The notes: generated by a model from the letters alone, not told the origin. A stretch of 64,000 nt of DNA from Salinibaculum rarum (GCF_030505615.1 NZ_CP129992.1:1798001-1862000); one strand, 5' to 3'; positions 28,707 to 37,615 are shown, counted from the stretch's first letter. A program made the numbers and translations.

Positions 28707-29315
28707 ATGACGACCGGGATGCGACTGGTCGCTGTTCTCGCAGTTGTCGTCCTCGCTGGCTGTTCTATCGGCGTTTCCGACTCGCCAGCAGACGGTGGGC
28801 CACAGACACCGACTCTCCCAGCCGACAACGGCACGAACCTGACGCTCCCGTCCGCAGAGCGGGTCCCCGTCGAGGTGACAACCGTCGTTGACGGCGACAC
28901 GATCGACGTACGACTGCCCGACGGCAGCGAAGACACCGTTCGACTGCTCGGTGTCGACACGCCGGAGGTGTACGCCGACAACGACCCGGCGGAGTTCGAA
29001 GGTGTCCCCGACACCGAGGCAGGAGCGGCGTGTCTCCGCGAGGCTGGGGGGAACGCGACAGACTACGCCGCCGGGCGACTGCAGTCGGGGAACGTCACAC
29101 TCGTGTTCGACCCGAACGCCGACCGCCGTGGCGGATACGGGCGGCTGCTTGCGTACGTGACCATCGACGACCGAAACCTCAACTACGAGTTGGTGGCGAC
29201 GGGTCACGCGCGGGTGTACGACAGCGACTTCGCGTTTCGGGAGAGTTTCGACGCCGCAGAACAGCAAGCTCGCGACAACCAGCGCGGGCTCTGGCGGTGT
29301 CAGCGCGCCGGGTAA
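28707..29315 (+). CDS. Thermonuclease-family lipoprotein (SNase-like)
   Basis: A 202-aa secreted nuclease. Residues 1-19 form a signal peptide ending in a lipobox (VVLAGC), so Cys19 would be lipid-modified and the enzyme anchored outside the cell; a Thr/Pro/Asp-rich linker follows. The SNase domain starts near residue 54: VVDGDTIDVRLPDG (Ca-binding Asp), RLLGVDTPE (catalytic Arg region), and DRRGGYGRLLAYV in the C-terminal half. It probably degrades extracellular DNA for nutrient use. The gene is 3 nt after the zinc-ribbon gene. Confidence 0.92.
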   Translation: MTTGMRLVAVLAVVVLAGCSIGVSDSPADGGPQTPTLPADNGTNLTLPSAERVPVEVTTVVDGDTIDVRLPDGSEDTVRLLGVDTPEVYADNDPAEFEGVPDTEAGAACLREAGGNATDYAAGRLQSGNVTLVFDPNADRRGGYGRLLAYVTIDDRNLNYELVATGHARVYDSDFAFRESFDAAEQQARDNQRGLWRCQRAG

Positions 29316-29885
29316 TCACTCCAGAAACAGGAAGTACGCCGCGACGACGACACCGGCGAGGACCACCAGCGCACCGAGTGTAACGAGCATATTTTTGACG
29401 AGCAACGCGGTAAGAATCGCGGTCAAAAGTGCAACACCACCGAGTGCGAGGACGGGAAGTGCTGGCCGTGAAGGGCTCGACTCGGAGTTGTCGTCTGTCT
29501 TGCGGGGCTGTGGTTTCGAGAGCGATTCGTCGACCTCAACGCTGGTCCGCTCGTTGGCCGGCGGTTTGAGTTCGATGTCTATCCAGCGCGTCTCGGCGCC
29601 GTAGGCCGAGGCGACTTTGAGCCGCCCAAAGAGGCCATCATCGGGGAGGCGGTCGGTATCGACGGTGATGCGGACGGCCCGCTGGGAGTTGCCCTCGACG
29701 AAATGGTTCGAGGCGTCTATACTGGCGACTTCCGAGAGCGTGTCGTCGAGGTGAAGGTGTACGTGCAACGATTCGCCGTGGTTGACGAGCATGACGTCGA
29801 ATGAGCGCCCGGTCTCGAACGACGCGGGAACCTCTATGGCGTGGAGCTGCTGGCGGCTCACATGGACGGGAAGCTCGTCTGGCAC
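29316..29885 (-). CDS. Membrane-anchored protein with C-terminal double helix
   Basis: A 189-aa protein with an N-terminal beta-sandwich-like domain (about 1-105, rich in HVHLHLDD-type strands), a charged linker (SKPQPRKTDDNSESS), and two C-terminal hydrophobic helices separated by a short turn. It resembles conserved haloarchaeal proteins of unknown function. The start is uncertain: an open reading extends upstream into the Trm112-like gene, and GTG 29885 is the first plausible start after that gene's stop. It converges with the nuclease gene with no gap. Confidence 0.7.
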   Translation of the reverse strand: MPDELPVHVSRQQLHAIEVPASFETGRSFDVMLVNHGESLHVHLHLDDTLSEVASIDASNHFVEGNSQRAVRITVDTDRLPDDGLFGRLKVASAYGAETRWIDIELKPPANERTSVEVDESLSKPQPRKTDDNSESSPSRPALPVLALGGVALLTAILTALLVKNMLVTLGALVVLAGVVVAAYFLFLE

Positions 29886-29910
29886 AGTTTGGCGTTGCGT
29901 TGGTACCGTC

Positions 29911-30111
29911 TCAGGCAGGCGCTTCGTCGCGCATGTCCGGCGGCAGCAGGTTCGGAATCCCGTCTTCGACGGGGTATGCTTCTCCACACTCCGTACAGAC
30001 GAGGCGGCCGCTGAGAATCTCGCCGTCGTCGCGCTCGTCGGCCTCCAGTTCGAGTTCGTGCTTGTCGACCGGACAGCACAGGATGTCCATAAGCTCCTCT
30101 TTCATACTCAA
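29911..30111 (-). CDS. Trm112-family methyltransferase activator
   Basis: A 66-aa protein with the Trm112 zinc-ribbon layout: ILCCPVDKHELEL at the N-terminus, then RLVCTECGEAYPVEDGIPNLLPPD. In archaea and eukaryotes Trm112 is the small partner that stabilises several SAM-dependent methyltransferases acting on tRNA, rRNA or translation factors. The C-terminal motif YPVEDGIPNLLP is diagnostic. It is upstream of the DUF-type membrane protein and downstream of purA, all on the minus strand. Confidence 0.9.
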   Translation of the reverse strand: MSMKEELMDILCCPVDKHELELEADERDDGEILSGRLVCTECGEAYPVEDGIPNLLPPDMRDEAPA

Positions 30112-30145
30112 GCCCAGGGATGGGCGATAGAAAAGCGTTTGCAGT

Positions 30146-31480
30146 TTATTGCTCGAACGGCCGTTCGAGTACGATAGATTCGCTGCGGTCGGGACCGATG
30201 CCGATGGCGTAGATTGGCGTCTCCAACTCCTCGCTGAGATAGTCGAGATACGCCTGCGCGCCCTCCGGCAGGCCGTCGTACCCTTCGTCGGCGACGGCTT
30301 CCCAGTCTTCCTCGGGCCAGCCGTCGAAGGTTCGGAAGACGGGTTCGCACTCGCCCCACTTCTCGGTCGTCGGGGGCATCGAGTAGATGGTCTCGCCGTC
30401 CAGTTCGTAGGCGTGACCGACTTTCACTTCGTCGAGGCCGGCCAGGACGTCGAGGTGGTTGATAGCGAGCCCAGTAAAGCCACTCGCGCGCGCGGCGTGG
30501 CGCAGCATCGGCATATCGAGCCAGCCAACCCGGCGCGGTCGGCCGGTGACGGTGCCGTACTCGCCACCCTCCTCGCGGATGTACTCCGCGAGTTCTTCCT
30601 GCGTATCGTCACCTTTCAGCTCTGTCGGGAGCGGACCGGTGCCGACCCGCGAGAGGTAGGCTTTGATGATGCCGACGATTTCGCCCTGGCCGATAGTGGT
30701 CGGACCGAGGCCGGTTCCGGTACAGGCACCGCCGGCGGTCGGGTTCGAGGAGGTGACGTAGGGGTAGATACCGTGGTCGATGTCGATAGAGGTCCCCTGT
30801 GCGCCTTCGAGAACGACGTTGTCGCCGCCGTCGATGGAGTCGGCGAGGAACTCGCCGGCGTTGACGGTCATGTTCTCCTCCCGGAGGCGGCGGCCGTACT
30901 CGCTGAACTCCTCGTGGAGCGTGTCGATGTCGAACTCCTCGCCGGCTTCCATGCCGAAGACGTCTTCGACGAGGGCACGTTTCTGTGGGACGACGTACTC
31001 GAGTCGCTCCCGGAAGACGTCGGGGTCGAGCAGGTCGCCGATGCGGATGCCCCGGCGACCGACCTTGTCCTCGTAGGTGGGACCGATACCGCGGCCGGTC
31101 GTCCCGGCTTCGAGGTCGTCGTCGCTCTTTGCTTCCTCTTCGATACCGTCGAGGACGCGGTGGTACGGCATGATAGCGTGTGCACGCTCGGCGACACGCA
31201 CGTCCGGGTCCAGCCCGCGCTCACGGAGCGTATCGAGCTCGTCGAACAGCGTCCGCAGATTGACGACACAGCCGTTGCCGAGGATACCAACCTTGCCTCG
31301 GATAGCGCCACTCGGCACGAGCGAGAGTTTGTACTCCTCGCCCTGGTGGACGACGGTGTGGCCGGCGTTGTCGCCGCCCTGATAGCGCGCGACGACGTCT
31401 GCCGCGTCGCCGAACAGGTCGACGATACCGCCCTTCCCTTCGTCTCCCAGCTGTGCGCCGACGATTGTAACGGTCATCAA
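30146..31480 (-). CDS. purA: Adenylosuccinate synthetase
   Basis: A 444-aa enzyme (443 if the second Met is used) joining IMP and aspartate with GTP in AMP biosynthesis. N-terminal GDEGKGGIVDLF carries the catalytic Asp of the family, GDNAGHT the catalytic His, and TTGRGIGPTYEDK and EGAQGTSIDIDHG bind IMP and GTP. The GTGLGPT, TGRPRRVGWLD and NHLDVL segments are also typical. Length is right for archaeal PurA. It is divergent from the small HTH gene at 31756. Confidence 0.97.
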   Translation of the reverse strand: MMTVTIVGAQLGDEGKGGIVDLFGDAADVVARYQGGDNAGHTVVHQGEEYKLSLVPSGAIRGKVGILGNGCVVNLRTLFDELDTLRERGLDPDVRVAERAHAIMPYHRVLDGIEEEAKSDDDLEAGTTGRGIGPTYEDKVGRRGIRIGDLLDPDVFRERLEYVVPQKRALVEDVFGMEAGEEFDIDTLHEEFSEYGRRLREENMTVNAGEFLADSIDGGDNVVLEGAQGTSIDIDHGIYPYVTSSNPTAGGACTGTGLGPTTIGQGEIVGIIKAYLSRVGTGPLPTELKGDDTQEELAEYIREEGGEYGTVTGRPRRVGWLDMPMLRHAARASGFTGLAINHLDVLAGLDEVKVGHAYELDGETIYSMPPTTEKWGECEPVFRTFDGWPEEDWEAVADEGYDGLPEGAQAYLDYLSEELETPIYAIGIGPDRSESIVLERPFEQ

Positions 31481-31755
31481 AGCGTTGTTCCGCTTATGGT
31501 GGTAAACAGATTACGGTCCTACCCGGACAGCCCCGGACCACACGGTTTAAGTCCGGGCTGTGTGAACTGCAATGGTGTTAGCAGTAAACATGGTAGAGAC
31601 TCTGGCCGAAGCAGCCCTGCAAGACAGAGTTTGCCACGCCAGACCAAACCAAACCATTAATTACCGCTGGAAGACAACCGCCGGAGTGGAAGACCCGGAA
31701 AACGGCTACACCGACAACAACCTTTAAATCCGGGCAATACAAGTTAACAATTGCC
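31481..31755 (+). other. Intergenic region with repeated TTTAA(G/A)TCCGGG box
   Basis: 275 bp between divergent purA and the HTH gene. The box TTTAAGTCCGGG (31546-31557) recurs as TTTAAATCCGGG (31723-31734). The second is 33 nt before ATG 31756 and looks like its TATA/BRE. The first is 26 nt before an ATG (31572) that opens a 51-codon frame with non-haloarchaeal base use. Confidence 0.55.
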
Positions 31756-32061
31756 ATGATAGACAGACTGGAGAAGGAAGTCGACATGCTGGAACGCCAT
31801 CTGCAGGTTCTGCGGATGGTAATCGAGAGTGAACCGATCGGAATCGTCAAAATGTCCAACGAGACTGGCTACCCGCACCACAAGGTCCGATACTCCCTCC
31901 GCGTGCTCGAAGAGGAGAACCTCATCGAGCCATCGAGCCAGGGCGCAATCACGACCGAGGAAACCGAAGCGTTCGTCGAGGACCTCGACGAGAAGGTCGA
32001 CCACATCATCGAGAAACTCGACGGGATGAAAATCGAGAACGTCGCGGAAATCGAAGGCTAG
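31756..32061 (+). CDS. Small winged-helix/coiled-coil transcription regulator-like protein
   Basis: A 101-aa protein with N-terminal coiled-coil heptads (IDRLEKEVDMLERHLQVLRMVIE), a winged-helix core (PIGIVKMSNETGYPHHKVRYSLRVLEEENLIEP read across its recognition helix), and a C-terminal amphipathic helix. It resembles archaeal MarR/ArsR-like DNA-binding proteins. The target is unknown; the repeated box upstream could be its own operator. It converges on the 841-aa acidic protein gene with a 4-nt overlap of stop regions. Confidence 0.78.
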   Translation: MIDRLEKEVDMLERHLQVLRMVIESEPIGIVKMSNETGYPHHKVRYSLRVLEEENLIEPSSQGAITTEETEAFVEDLDEKVDHIIEKLDGMKIENVAEIEG

Positions 32062-34583
32062 AGTTCCGGTACTTCGAGGTGGAAGTTCTGGTTCCGAGCC
32101 TCGACCAGACAGAGGTGGTAGCCCCGTTTTCTAGAGAGGTTCACGAAGCTCTTTCGCTTGTCCCGGCTCAACAGCCCGCCGCGAGTCGCTTCTGCGACCG
32201 TTTCGAGCGCTTCCGGTTCGAAGAAACTCTCCGTGACGAGAAACGCCGAAGCGAACTCGTCGGTCGTCTGACCCACCCGCTCTGCGGCCGTAATCAGTCC
32301 CTCCATCATCGCCTCGGACGCGCCCTGTCGTGAGTCGTTGATGTTTGCCACCAACAGCGGGTCGCCCATCCGCTCGCGGAAGACCACGTCGAACGTCTCC
32401 GTCGATTCGGTCTCCTGGCCGTTCTCGGTGTCGGTCACGGTGACTGCGCCGTTGAGCTCGACGCGGTTCACTTTCGGCAAGGCGTCGTAGAGGTCGCTCA
32501 ACGTCTCCGTGTGGCCAGTGTCCTGAATCTCAAAGAGAAGTTGTTCGACCGCCCAGCGGACGAACTTGTACGCGACGGTCTCCTCGAGGAACTCCTCGTA
32601 CTCGCGGCCGCCGACGGCCGAGATGCTCGCGTCGAACTGGGTGTGCTTCTCGAGGCGGAGGTTCTCGACGACTTCGTCTCTGCTCGCCTTGCCGCTGTGA
32701 GCCTTCTCGAGAGTTCCTTTCCCCTTCGAGCGGTACCGGACGAAGAGGTCTGTGCCCGCGAGCGCTTCCTGGGGCGTCATCCGCTGTTGGGCGTCCGTCG
32801 CCGCACCGAGTTCTTCCTCTAGCTGTTTGAGGTCCCGCTCTCGCTTCTCGACTTGCTCTTCTAGCTCGTCGCGCTCTGCTCTGACCTGCTGGAGCTTTTC
32901 CCGGAGTGACTCGCGCTCTGACTCTGCGCTCTCTAAGTCGGCCTCCAGTCGCTTGATCTCCGTTTCACGCTCCGTGAGCAACTCCTGGAGCTCCGCGACC
33001 TGATCGTCGACGGACTCGTCTGGTTCTGTCTCTTCGACAGCAGGCTCTGCGCTCGACTCCGGGGACGGGTCCGCCGGCTCCTGTGTCGATTGGTCCGGTT
33101 CCGTCGCCGTGGTGGCCGAGTGTTGATCTGCCTCCGTTTTGGTGGGCGTTGGCTGGGTCGGCTGTGGCTCTTCCTCGCCCGACTCTCCGTTCGTCGTCGC
33201 ACGCTCGTCGTCAGTCGTCGGCTCTTGCTCAGTCGAGTGGGGTTGGCTCGCGGTGGCCTCGGCGGCTGCTCCCGTCTCGCGGCCCGGCGTGTCCCGGCGT
33301 GGCTCCGCTGCCTGACTGCCCGTGCTGGTTCGTTCGGGGTCGAGCGAGGGGACTGCGTGCGTTTCCAGCGAACTAGGGTCGTCGACCGGTGTCGATGCGT
33401 CGAGCCCACCCTCCGCCTGCCCGCTGGCCGCGTGCGCGTCAACTGTTGGTGTCGGCGGAACGTCCTGCTGTGATTCGACTGCTCCGCCGGGCTCTGTGTC
33501 GGGCTCTGGCGAGTCGCTGGTGGTCGTCGTCTGCTCCGGTGTCGGCTCTGGGTCGCGCTCGACCGTCTCACTGGCTGTCACTGTCTCGGGCGCGGTGCTT
33601 TGCTCGGTGTCTTCCTCGCCCGCGTCCGCGGGTCGGCCCTTTCCGGTCGGTTCGGTTCCCCCAGCGTCGGAATCCACCGCTTGTTCCCGGTTCGGACCGG
33701 TGGACGGCTCGTCTGCACCACTGTCTGTTTCCGACTGGTCGAGTGCCGGCTCTGGGTCGTCATCGGGTTCTGTATCGTCTTCGTCGGACGAACTGTCGGG
33801 TCCATCGGCGGCTTCCGTCTCCATGGCCGCAGAAACAGTATCCGTGTCAGCCGCTGGCTCGGTGTTGGAGGATGTGGTCTGTTCGTCGGCCCGCTGGTCG
33901 TCGGGTATCGGGTCCGGGTCGATGGCGGTGTCTGCCGTCTCGGTCGGTGACGGGTCGGCGACTGACTCCCCGTCCTGGATGTCTTCGTCGGTCTCGGAGT
34001 CGTCCGTGACGGCTGTGGCAGGTTCGGGTTCGTCCGGTTCGGCGGGCTCTGGAATCTCGATTGGCTCGATGTCGACCGGGCGAACCTCGAAGATACCCAC
34101 CTCGTCGTCGGCCCGCTCGAAGGCCTCATCGTCGGTCAGCAGTTGCTCTGCGTTCCCGACGTAGGCGACGCTCATCGAGTGTCCCTGGTGGTAGACGAGA
34201 TAGTAGTCGCCGCTGAGGACGTTCTCCGAGAGTTCGACGTAGCCGGTGAACTTCCCGTCTTCGAGCGTCTTGTCGACCTCGGAGATGCCAGTGTCTTCGC
34301 TGTAGTACTTCGCGCGCACCTCGTCGCTTCGCTCTTGCATGACCGCAAGCAGCGGGAGAGCATCGGTTGGAGCGTTGTAGATTGTCCCCGAGGCGTCCTC
34401 GAAGTCCGAAATCGAGCCACGGAGAATGCCTACGACAGTCCCTTTCGTCATATACAGTTCCGCGCCGCCGGCCCGAACGACACCCGAAAACTCCGATTCG
34501 GCGAGGTCCTGTAGTTCACGATACCCCCCGCCGAACGGTCGGTCGGTCCAGTCGTCGACGCGTTCTGTCACGGGAGTACTCAT
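32058..34583 (-). CDS. 841-aa protein: N-terminal domain, long acidic disordered region, coiled coil, C-terminal domain
   Basis: Residues 1-170 form an alpha/beta domain (FSGVVRAGGAELYMTKG) like those of proteins annotated as DUF4388-related or PATAN-like. Residues 171-525 are a low-complexity stretch rich in D, E, P, S, T and Q. Residues 526-600 make a coiled coil (LQELLTERETEIKRLEADL and onward). Residues 601-841 form a folded C-terminal domain ending FHLEVPEL. Haloarchaeal relatives of this architecture exist without known function. A 1010-aa reading extends upstream of Met 34583, but that part is shadow sequence opposite another gene. Possibly a cytoskeletal, signalling or polar scaffold protein; this is speculation. 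Confidence 0.8.
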   Translation of the reverse strand: MSTPVTERVDDWTDRPFGGGYRELQDLAESEFSGVVRAGGAELYMTKGTVVGILRGSISDFEDASGTIYNAPTDALPLLAVMQERSDEVRAKYYSEDTGISEVDKTLEDGKFTGYVELSENVLSGDYYLVYHQGHSMSVAYVGNAEQLLTDDEAFERADDEVGIFEVRPVDIEPIEIPEPAEPDEPEPATAVTDDSETDEDIQDGESVADPSPTETADTAIDPDPIPDDQRADEQTTSSNTEPAADTDTVSAAMETEAADGPDSSSDEDDTEPDDDPEPALDQSETDSGADEPSTGPNREQAVDSDAGGTEPTGKGRPADAGEEDTEQSTAPETVTASETVERDPEPTPEQTTTTSDSPEPDTEPGGAVESQQDVPPTPTVDAHAASGQAEGGLDASTPVDDPSSLETHAVPSLDPERTSTGSQAAEPRRDTPGRETGAAAEATASQPHSTEQEPTTDDERATTNGESGEEEPQPTQPTPTKTEADQHSATTATEPDQSTQEPADPSPESSAEPAVEETEPDESVDDQVAELQELLTERETEIKRLEADLESAESERESLREKLQQVRAERDELEEQVEKRERDLKQLEEELGAATDAQQRMTPQEALAGTDLFVRYRSKGKGTLEKAHSGKASRDEVVENLRLEKHTQFDASISAVGGREYEEFLEETVAYKFVRWAVEQLLFEIQDTGHTETLSDLYDALPKVNRVELNGAVTVTDTENGQETESTETFDVVFRERMGDPLLVANINDSRQGASEAMMEGLITAAERVGQTTDEFASAFLVTESFFEPEALETVAEATRGGLLSRDKRKSFVNLSRKRGYHLCLVEARNQNFHLEVPEL

Positions 34584-34682
34584 TGGTTCACACCAAGCCG
34601 ATGCGCGACTAATACTTTGTGGGCCGTCAGACGCGCGCGGTGTCGTCTGAACGACGGACCTTTGCTTCTCCATTCCGTATCC

Positions 34683-35120
34683 ATGCCCATGCCAGACGAG
34701 TACGACGACGCCGGCGACGTCCAGCCGGGACTCAGCGACCAGTACCGGAAGGCCAGCCCGTGGCCGATGCTGGTGGCGTTTGGCTTCGTCATCTCGGAAG
34801 TCGGAGTCGTCCTCGGACTCTTTCCCATCACGGTCGGCGGACTGCTCCTTTTCGGTGGCACAGTGTCGGGCATCCTCAGCGAGTCGGGCTACGCCGCACA
34901 GACCTGGCGCTCGCTCGTCGCCTTCGGGGTCGTCTTGCTCGCGTTCGGTGCCCTGACGGTCGGGCTCAACATCAGTGTCGGTGCGCTCTCTCTCGAGGCG
35001 CTGCTCGATACGGCCCGGCCGTTCGTCTACCGTGGCAGCGCAATCACGGCCGCCGGCCTCATCCTCGTTGCCGTCGGCGTGACGCTCCATCTCGTCGAAC
35101 CGTCACCTCCGTCGCCGTGA
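34683..35120 (+). CDS. Four-helix membrane protein beside cytochrome oxidase genes
   Basis: A 145-aa protein with a hydrophilic N-terminus (MPMPDEYDDAGDVQPGLSDQ) and four hydrophobic segments. It belongs with small haloarchaeal membrane proteins encoded next to heme-copper oxidase subunits; the exact role is unknown. ATG 34689 (MPDEYDDAG) is an alternative start. It is followed by a second small membrane-protein gene and then oxidase subunit I, all on the plus strand. Confidence 0.78.
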   Translation: MPMPDEYDDAGDVQPGLSDQYRKASPWPMLVAFGFVISEVGVVLGLFPITVGGLLLFGGTVSGILSESGYAAQTWRSLVAFGVVLLAFGALTVGLNISVGALSLEALLDTARPFVYRGSAITAAGLILVAVGVTLHLVEPSPPSP

Positions 35121-35128
35121 ACCAACAC

Positions 35129-35134
35129 GCTATT
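35129..35134 (+). promoter_or_regulatory. TATA-like box before 98-aa membrane protein gene
   Basis: TATTTA about 28 nt before ATG 35160; spacing fits a leaderless transcript for the oxidase-region genes. Confidence 0.4.
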
Positions 35135-35159
35135 TACGCTCTCCGTGCAATGACCCGGT

Positions 35160-35456
35160 ATGTCCGAGAAAGTCTTCGACCGTGAAACGCTGCTCGACCT
35201 CACGGTCAACGTCATTCCGTTTGGCATCCTGGTCATCTTTTTCGGGGGCTTCATTCTGTTCAACCCCTTCGGCTTCGACAGCGTCATCACCGGTGTGCAA
35301 CTCGCGATTATCGGCGTGTCCGCTGCCGGGCTGATGATTTTGACCTACTACTCGGGTGCTGCCGTCTCGAAGGCAGAATCCGAGGCTGAAGCCGCACTCG
35401 AAGCCGAGGAAGCCGGCCAACTCGAATCGAGTGAATCGGTCGCCGACGAAGCCTAA
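35160..35456 (+). CDS. Small two-helix membrane protein (98 aa) upstream of oxidase subunit I
   Basis: A 98-aa protein with two hydrophobic helices (about 15-37 and 42-64) and a C-terminal Glu/Ala-rich helical tail (AESEAEAALEAEEAGQLE). It is a recurrent companion of haloarchaeal ctaD genes. The acidic tail would lie on one membrane face. No heme or copper ligands are seen, so it is more likely an assembly or accessory subunit than a catalytic one. Confidence 0.78.
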   Translation: MSEKVFDRETLLDLTVNVIPFGILVIFFGGFILFNPFGFDSVITGVQLAIIGVSAAGLMILTYYSGAAVSKAESEAEAALEAEEAGQLESSESVADEA

Positions 35457-35591
35457 CGGTCTCTTCTCACTGTTCGAGACGTATTTTCACGTTCCGAGAT
35501 TAGGTTTTTGGCTCCCGATACCAGCGGACCGGCGCTGTTAAATTCCCGGGCGGGCGGAACCTAAGCTTTGATAATCCTGTGGTCCCGAGTG

Positions 35592-37439
35592 ATGTCCATG
35601 GCTGCAGAACAACTGCTGTTGACGGGGCTGATGGGCGTCTTGCTCCTCGTCGTTATCGCCCTTCTCGGGCGCGTCGAGGACTGGCGCTCGTACACGCCAC
35701 TGGCCGGTGGTGGCGGGTACGGCGGCGAGTCGTCCCACGTCCACGAGGAGAAGCCAGCCGGTATCATCCGCTGGCTGACCACAGTCGACCACAAGGACAT
35801 CGGAATGCTGTACGGGACCTACGCCATCATCGCCTTCGCGGTCGGTGGGCTGATGGCTGTCGGCATCCGACTCCAGCTCATCACCCCCGAGGGTACTGCA
35901 TTCGGAAACCAGTTCTACAACGCCATCCTGACCAGTCACGGCATCACGATGCTGTTCCTGTTCGGGACGCCGATTATCGCGGCGTTTGCCAACTACTTCG
36001 TCCCGCTGCTCATCGGCGCGGACGACATGGCCTTCCCGCGTATCAACGCCATCGCGTTCTGGCTGCTCCCGCCGGGCGCGATTCTCATCTGGGCGGGCTT
36101 TTTCCTCGAACCGCTCACTGGTGGCACAGTCCAGGCCGCACAGACCTCCTGGACGATGTACACGCCGCTGTCGGCCGAACAGGTCAACCCCGGCGTGGAC
36201 CTCATGCTCCTGGGGCTGCACCTCACCGGTGTCTCGGCGACGATGGGTGCAATCAACTTCATCGCGACTATCTTCACCGAGCGCGGTGACGACGTCAACT
36301 GGGCGAACCTCGATATTTTCTCGTGGACCATTCTCACCCAGTCGGCGCTCATCCTGTTTGCCTTCCCGCTGCTGGGCAGTGCGCTCGTCATGCTGTTGAT
36401 GGACCGGAACCTCGGCACTCTCTTCTTCGCACAGGAGGGCGGTGGCGCCATGCTCTGGCAGCACCTGTTCTGGTTCTTCGGTCACCCCGAAGTGTACATC
36501 CTCGTGCTCCCGCCGATGGGAATCGTGAGCCTCGTCTTGCCGAAGTTCGCCGGTCGGAAGCTCTTCGGATTCAAGTTCGTCGTCTACTCGACGCTCGCTA
36601 TCGGTGTCCTCTCCTTTGGTGTGTGGGCCCACCACATGTTCTCGACGGGGATGGACCCGCGCCTGCAAGCCTCGTTCATGGCAGTCTCGTTAGCAATCGC
36701 GGTGCCGAGTGCAGTCAAGACGTTCAACTGGATTACGACGATGTGGAACGGCTCTATCCGACTGACGACGCCGATGCTGTTCTGTATCGGCTTCATCTCT
36801 AATTTCATCATCGGCGGTATCACCGGCGTCTTCCTGGCGTCGGTTCCCGTCGACCTGCTCCTCCACGACACGTACTACGTCGTGGGGCACTTCCACTACA
36901 TCGTCATGGGAGCCATTGGCTTTGCCGTCTTCGCTGCCATCTACTACTGGTTCCCCATCTTCACCGGACGGATGTACCAGAAGAAACTCGGCAAGTGGCA
37001 CTTCTGGCTGTCGATGGTCGGGACGAACGTGACTTTCTTCGCGATGCTCCTGCTGGGCTATCTCGGGATGCCCCGCCGGTACGCGACCTACGAGATCGCA
37101 GGGAGCGTCGCACCGCTCGACCTGATTACGCTGTCCCACCAGGCGGCCAGCGTCGGTGCGCTCATCCTGCTCATCGGCCAGATAATCTTCGTCTGGAACT
37201 TCGTCCAGTCCTGGCTCGAAGGCCCGGAAGTCGACGACGGCGACCCGTGGGACCTCGAAGAGACCGGCCAGAAGACAAAGGAGTTCGAGTGGCACGAAGA
37301 CCGGATTTCGACGGCGCTGACCGACGGCGGCGAAGAAGAAGACGAAACGGTTGCCACTGACGGCGGTTCCGTGAACGAAGCGCGCGACACCTCGTCAGAA
37401 CGCCGTTCTGACGGTGACGACAACGCAGTCGAGAACTGA
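35592..37439 (+). CDS. ctaD: Cytochrome c/quinol oxidase subunit I (heme-copper)
   Basis: A 615-aa integral-membrane terminal oxidase subunit that reduces O2 to water and pumps protons. Ligands are readable: low-spin heme His in TSHGITMLF, CuB His and crosslinked Tyr in FGHPEVYI, the two further CuB His in WAHHMFSTG, and heme a3/heme a His in HFHYIVMG. There are about 13 hydrophobic helices and a hydrophilic C-terminal tail of about 70 residues. The start is uncertain: ATG 35592 is preferred over TTG 35568, and ATG 35598 is also possible. Subunit II is not adjacent; small membrane proteins flank the gene. Confidence 0.95.
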   Translation: MSMAAEQLLLTGLMGVLLLVVIALLGRVEDWRSYTPLAGGGGYGGESSHVHEEKPAGIIRWLTTVDHKDIGMLYGTYAIIAFAVGGLMAVGIRLQLITPEGTAFGNQFYNAILTSHGITMLFLFGTPIIAAFANYFVPLLIGADDMAFPRINAIAFWLLPPGAILIWAGFFLEPLTGGTVQAAQTSWTMYTPLSAEQVNPGVDLMLLGLHLTGVSATMGAINFIATIFTERGDDVNWANLDIFSWTILTQSALILFAFPLLGSALVMLLMDRNLGTLFFAQEGGGAMLWQHLFWFFGHPEVYILVLPPMGIVSLVLPKFAGRKLFGFKFVVYSTLAIGVLSFGVWAHHMFSTGMDPRLQASFMAVSLAIAVPSAVKTFNWITTMWNGSIRLTTPMLFCIGFISNFIIGGITGVFLASVPVDLLLHDTYYVVGHFHYIVMGAIGFAVFAAIYYWFPIFTGRMYQKKLGKWHFWLSMVGTNVTFFAMLLLGYLGMPRRYATYEIAGSVAPLDLITLSHQAASVGALILLIGQIIFVWNFVQSWLEGPEVDDGDPWDLEETGQKTKEFEWHEDRISTALTDGGEEEDETVATDGGSVNEARDTSSERRSDGDDNAVEN

Positions 37440-37467
37440 ACGCAGTCGACTTTTTGTGCGGGCCGTT

Positions 37468-37557
37468 TTACGCGTTGAAGATAAGGACGATACCGGTCAG
37501 GAACATCATCAGCGCGATACCCCCAAGGACGAGCATTAGCAGGTCTTTCTCGGACAT
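37468..37557 (-). CDS. 29-aa single-helix membrane protein next to ctaD
   Basis: The reverse strand reads MSEKDLLMLVLGGIALMMFL followed by TGIVLIFNA and a TAA stop. It is a 29-residue peptide with one transmembrane helix and a charged N-terminus. Third-base G/C use and the clean charge-then-helix design suggest a real gene rather than chance. Its position, convergent with ctaD and 52 bp before another small membrane protein gene, resembles the tiny extra subunits found with terminal oxidases. Expression is not proven. Confidence 0.55.
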   Translation of the reverse strand: MSEKDLLMLVLGGIALMMFLTGIVLIFNA

Positions 37558-37615
37558 ACTCGCGATTAGGGCCAAACGTGTAAAGCCTATTCGTCTGCGA
37601 GCCTAACCGGTGTGT

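Noticed and set aside
30149..31660. 503-codon plus-strand frame opposite purA
   Set aside because: Antisense shadow of a well-supported purA; no motif.
31572..31727. 51-codon open frame between purA and the HTH gene
   Set aside because: Third-base G/C is near 50-55 percent, unlike neighbours, and no family is recognised; kept only as a note with the upstream box.
34584..35090. N-terminal extension of the 841-aa protein to 1010 aa
   Set aside because: The extra residues overlap a better gene on the plus strand and resemble no domain; Met 34583 starts a recognisable N-terminal fold.
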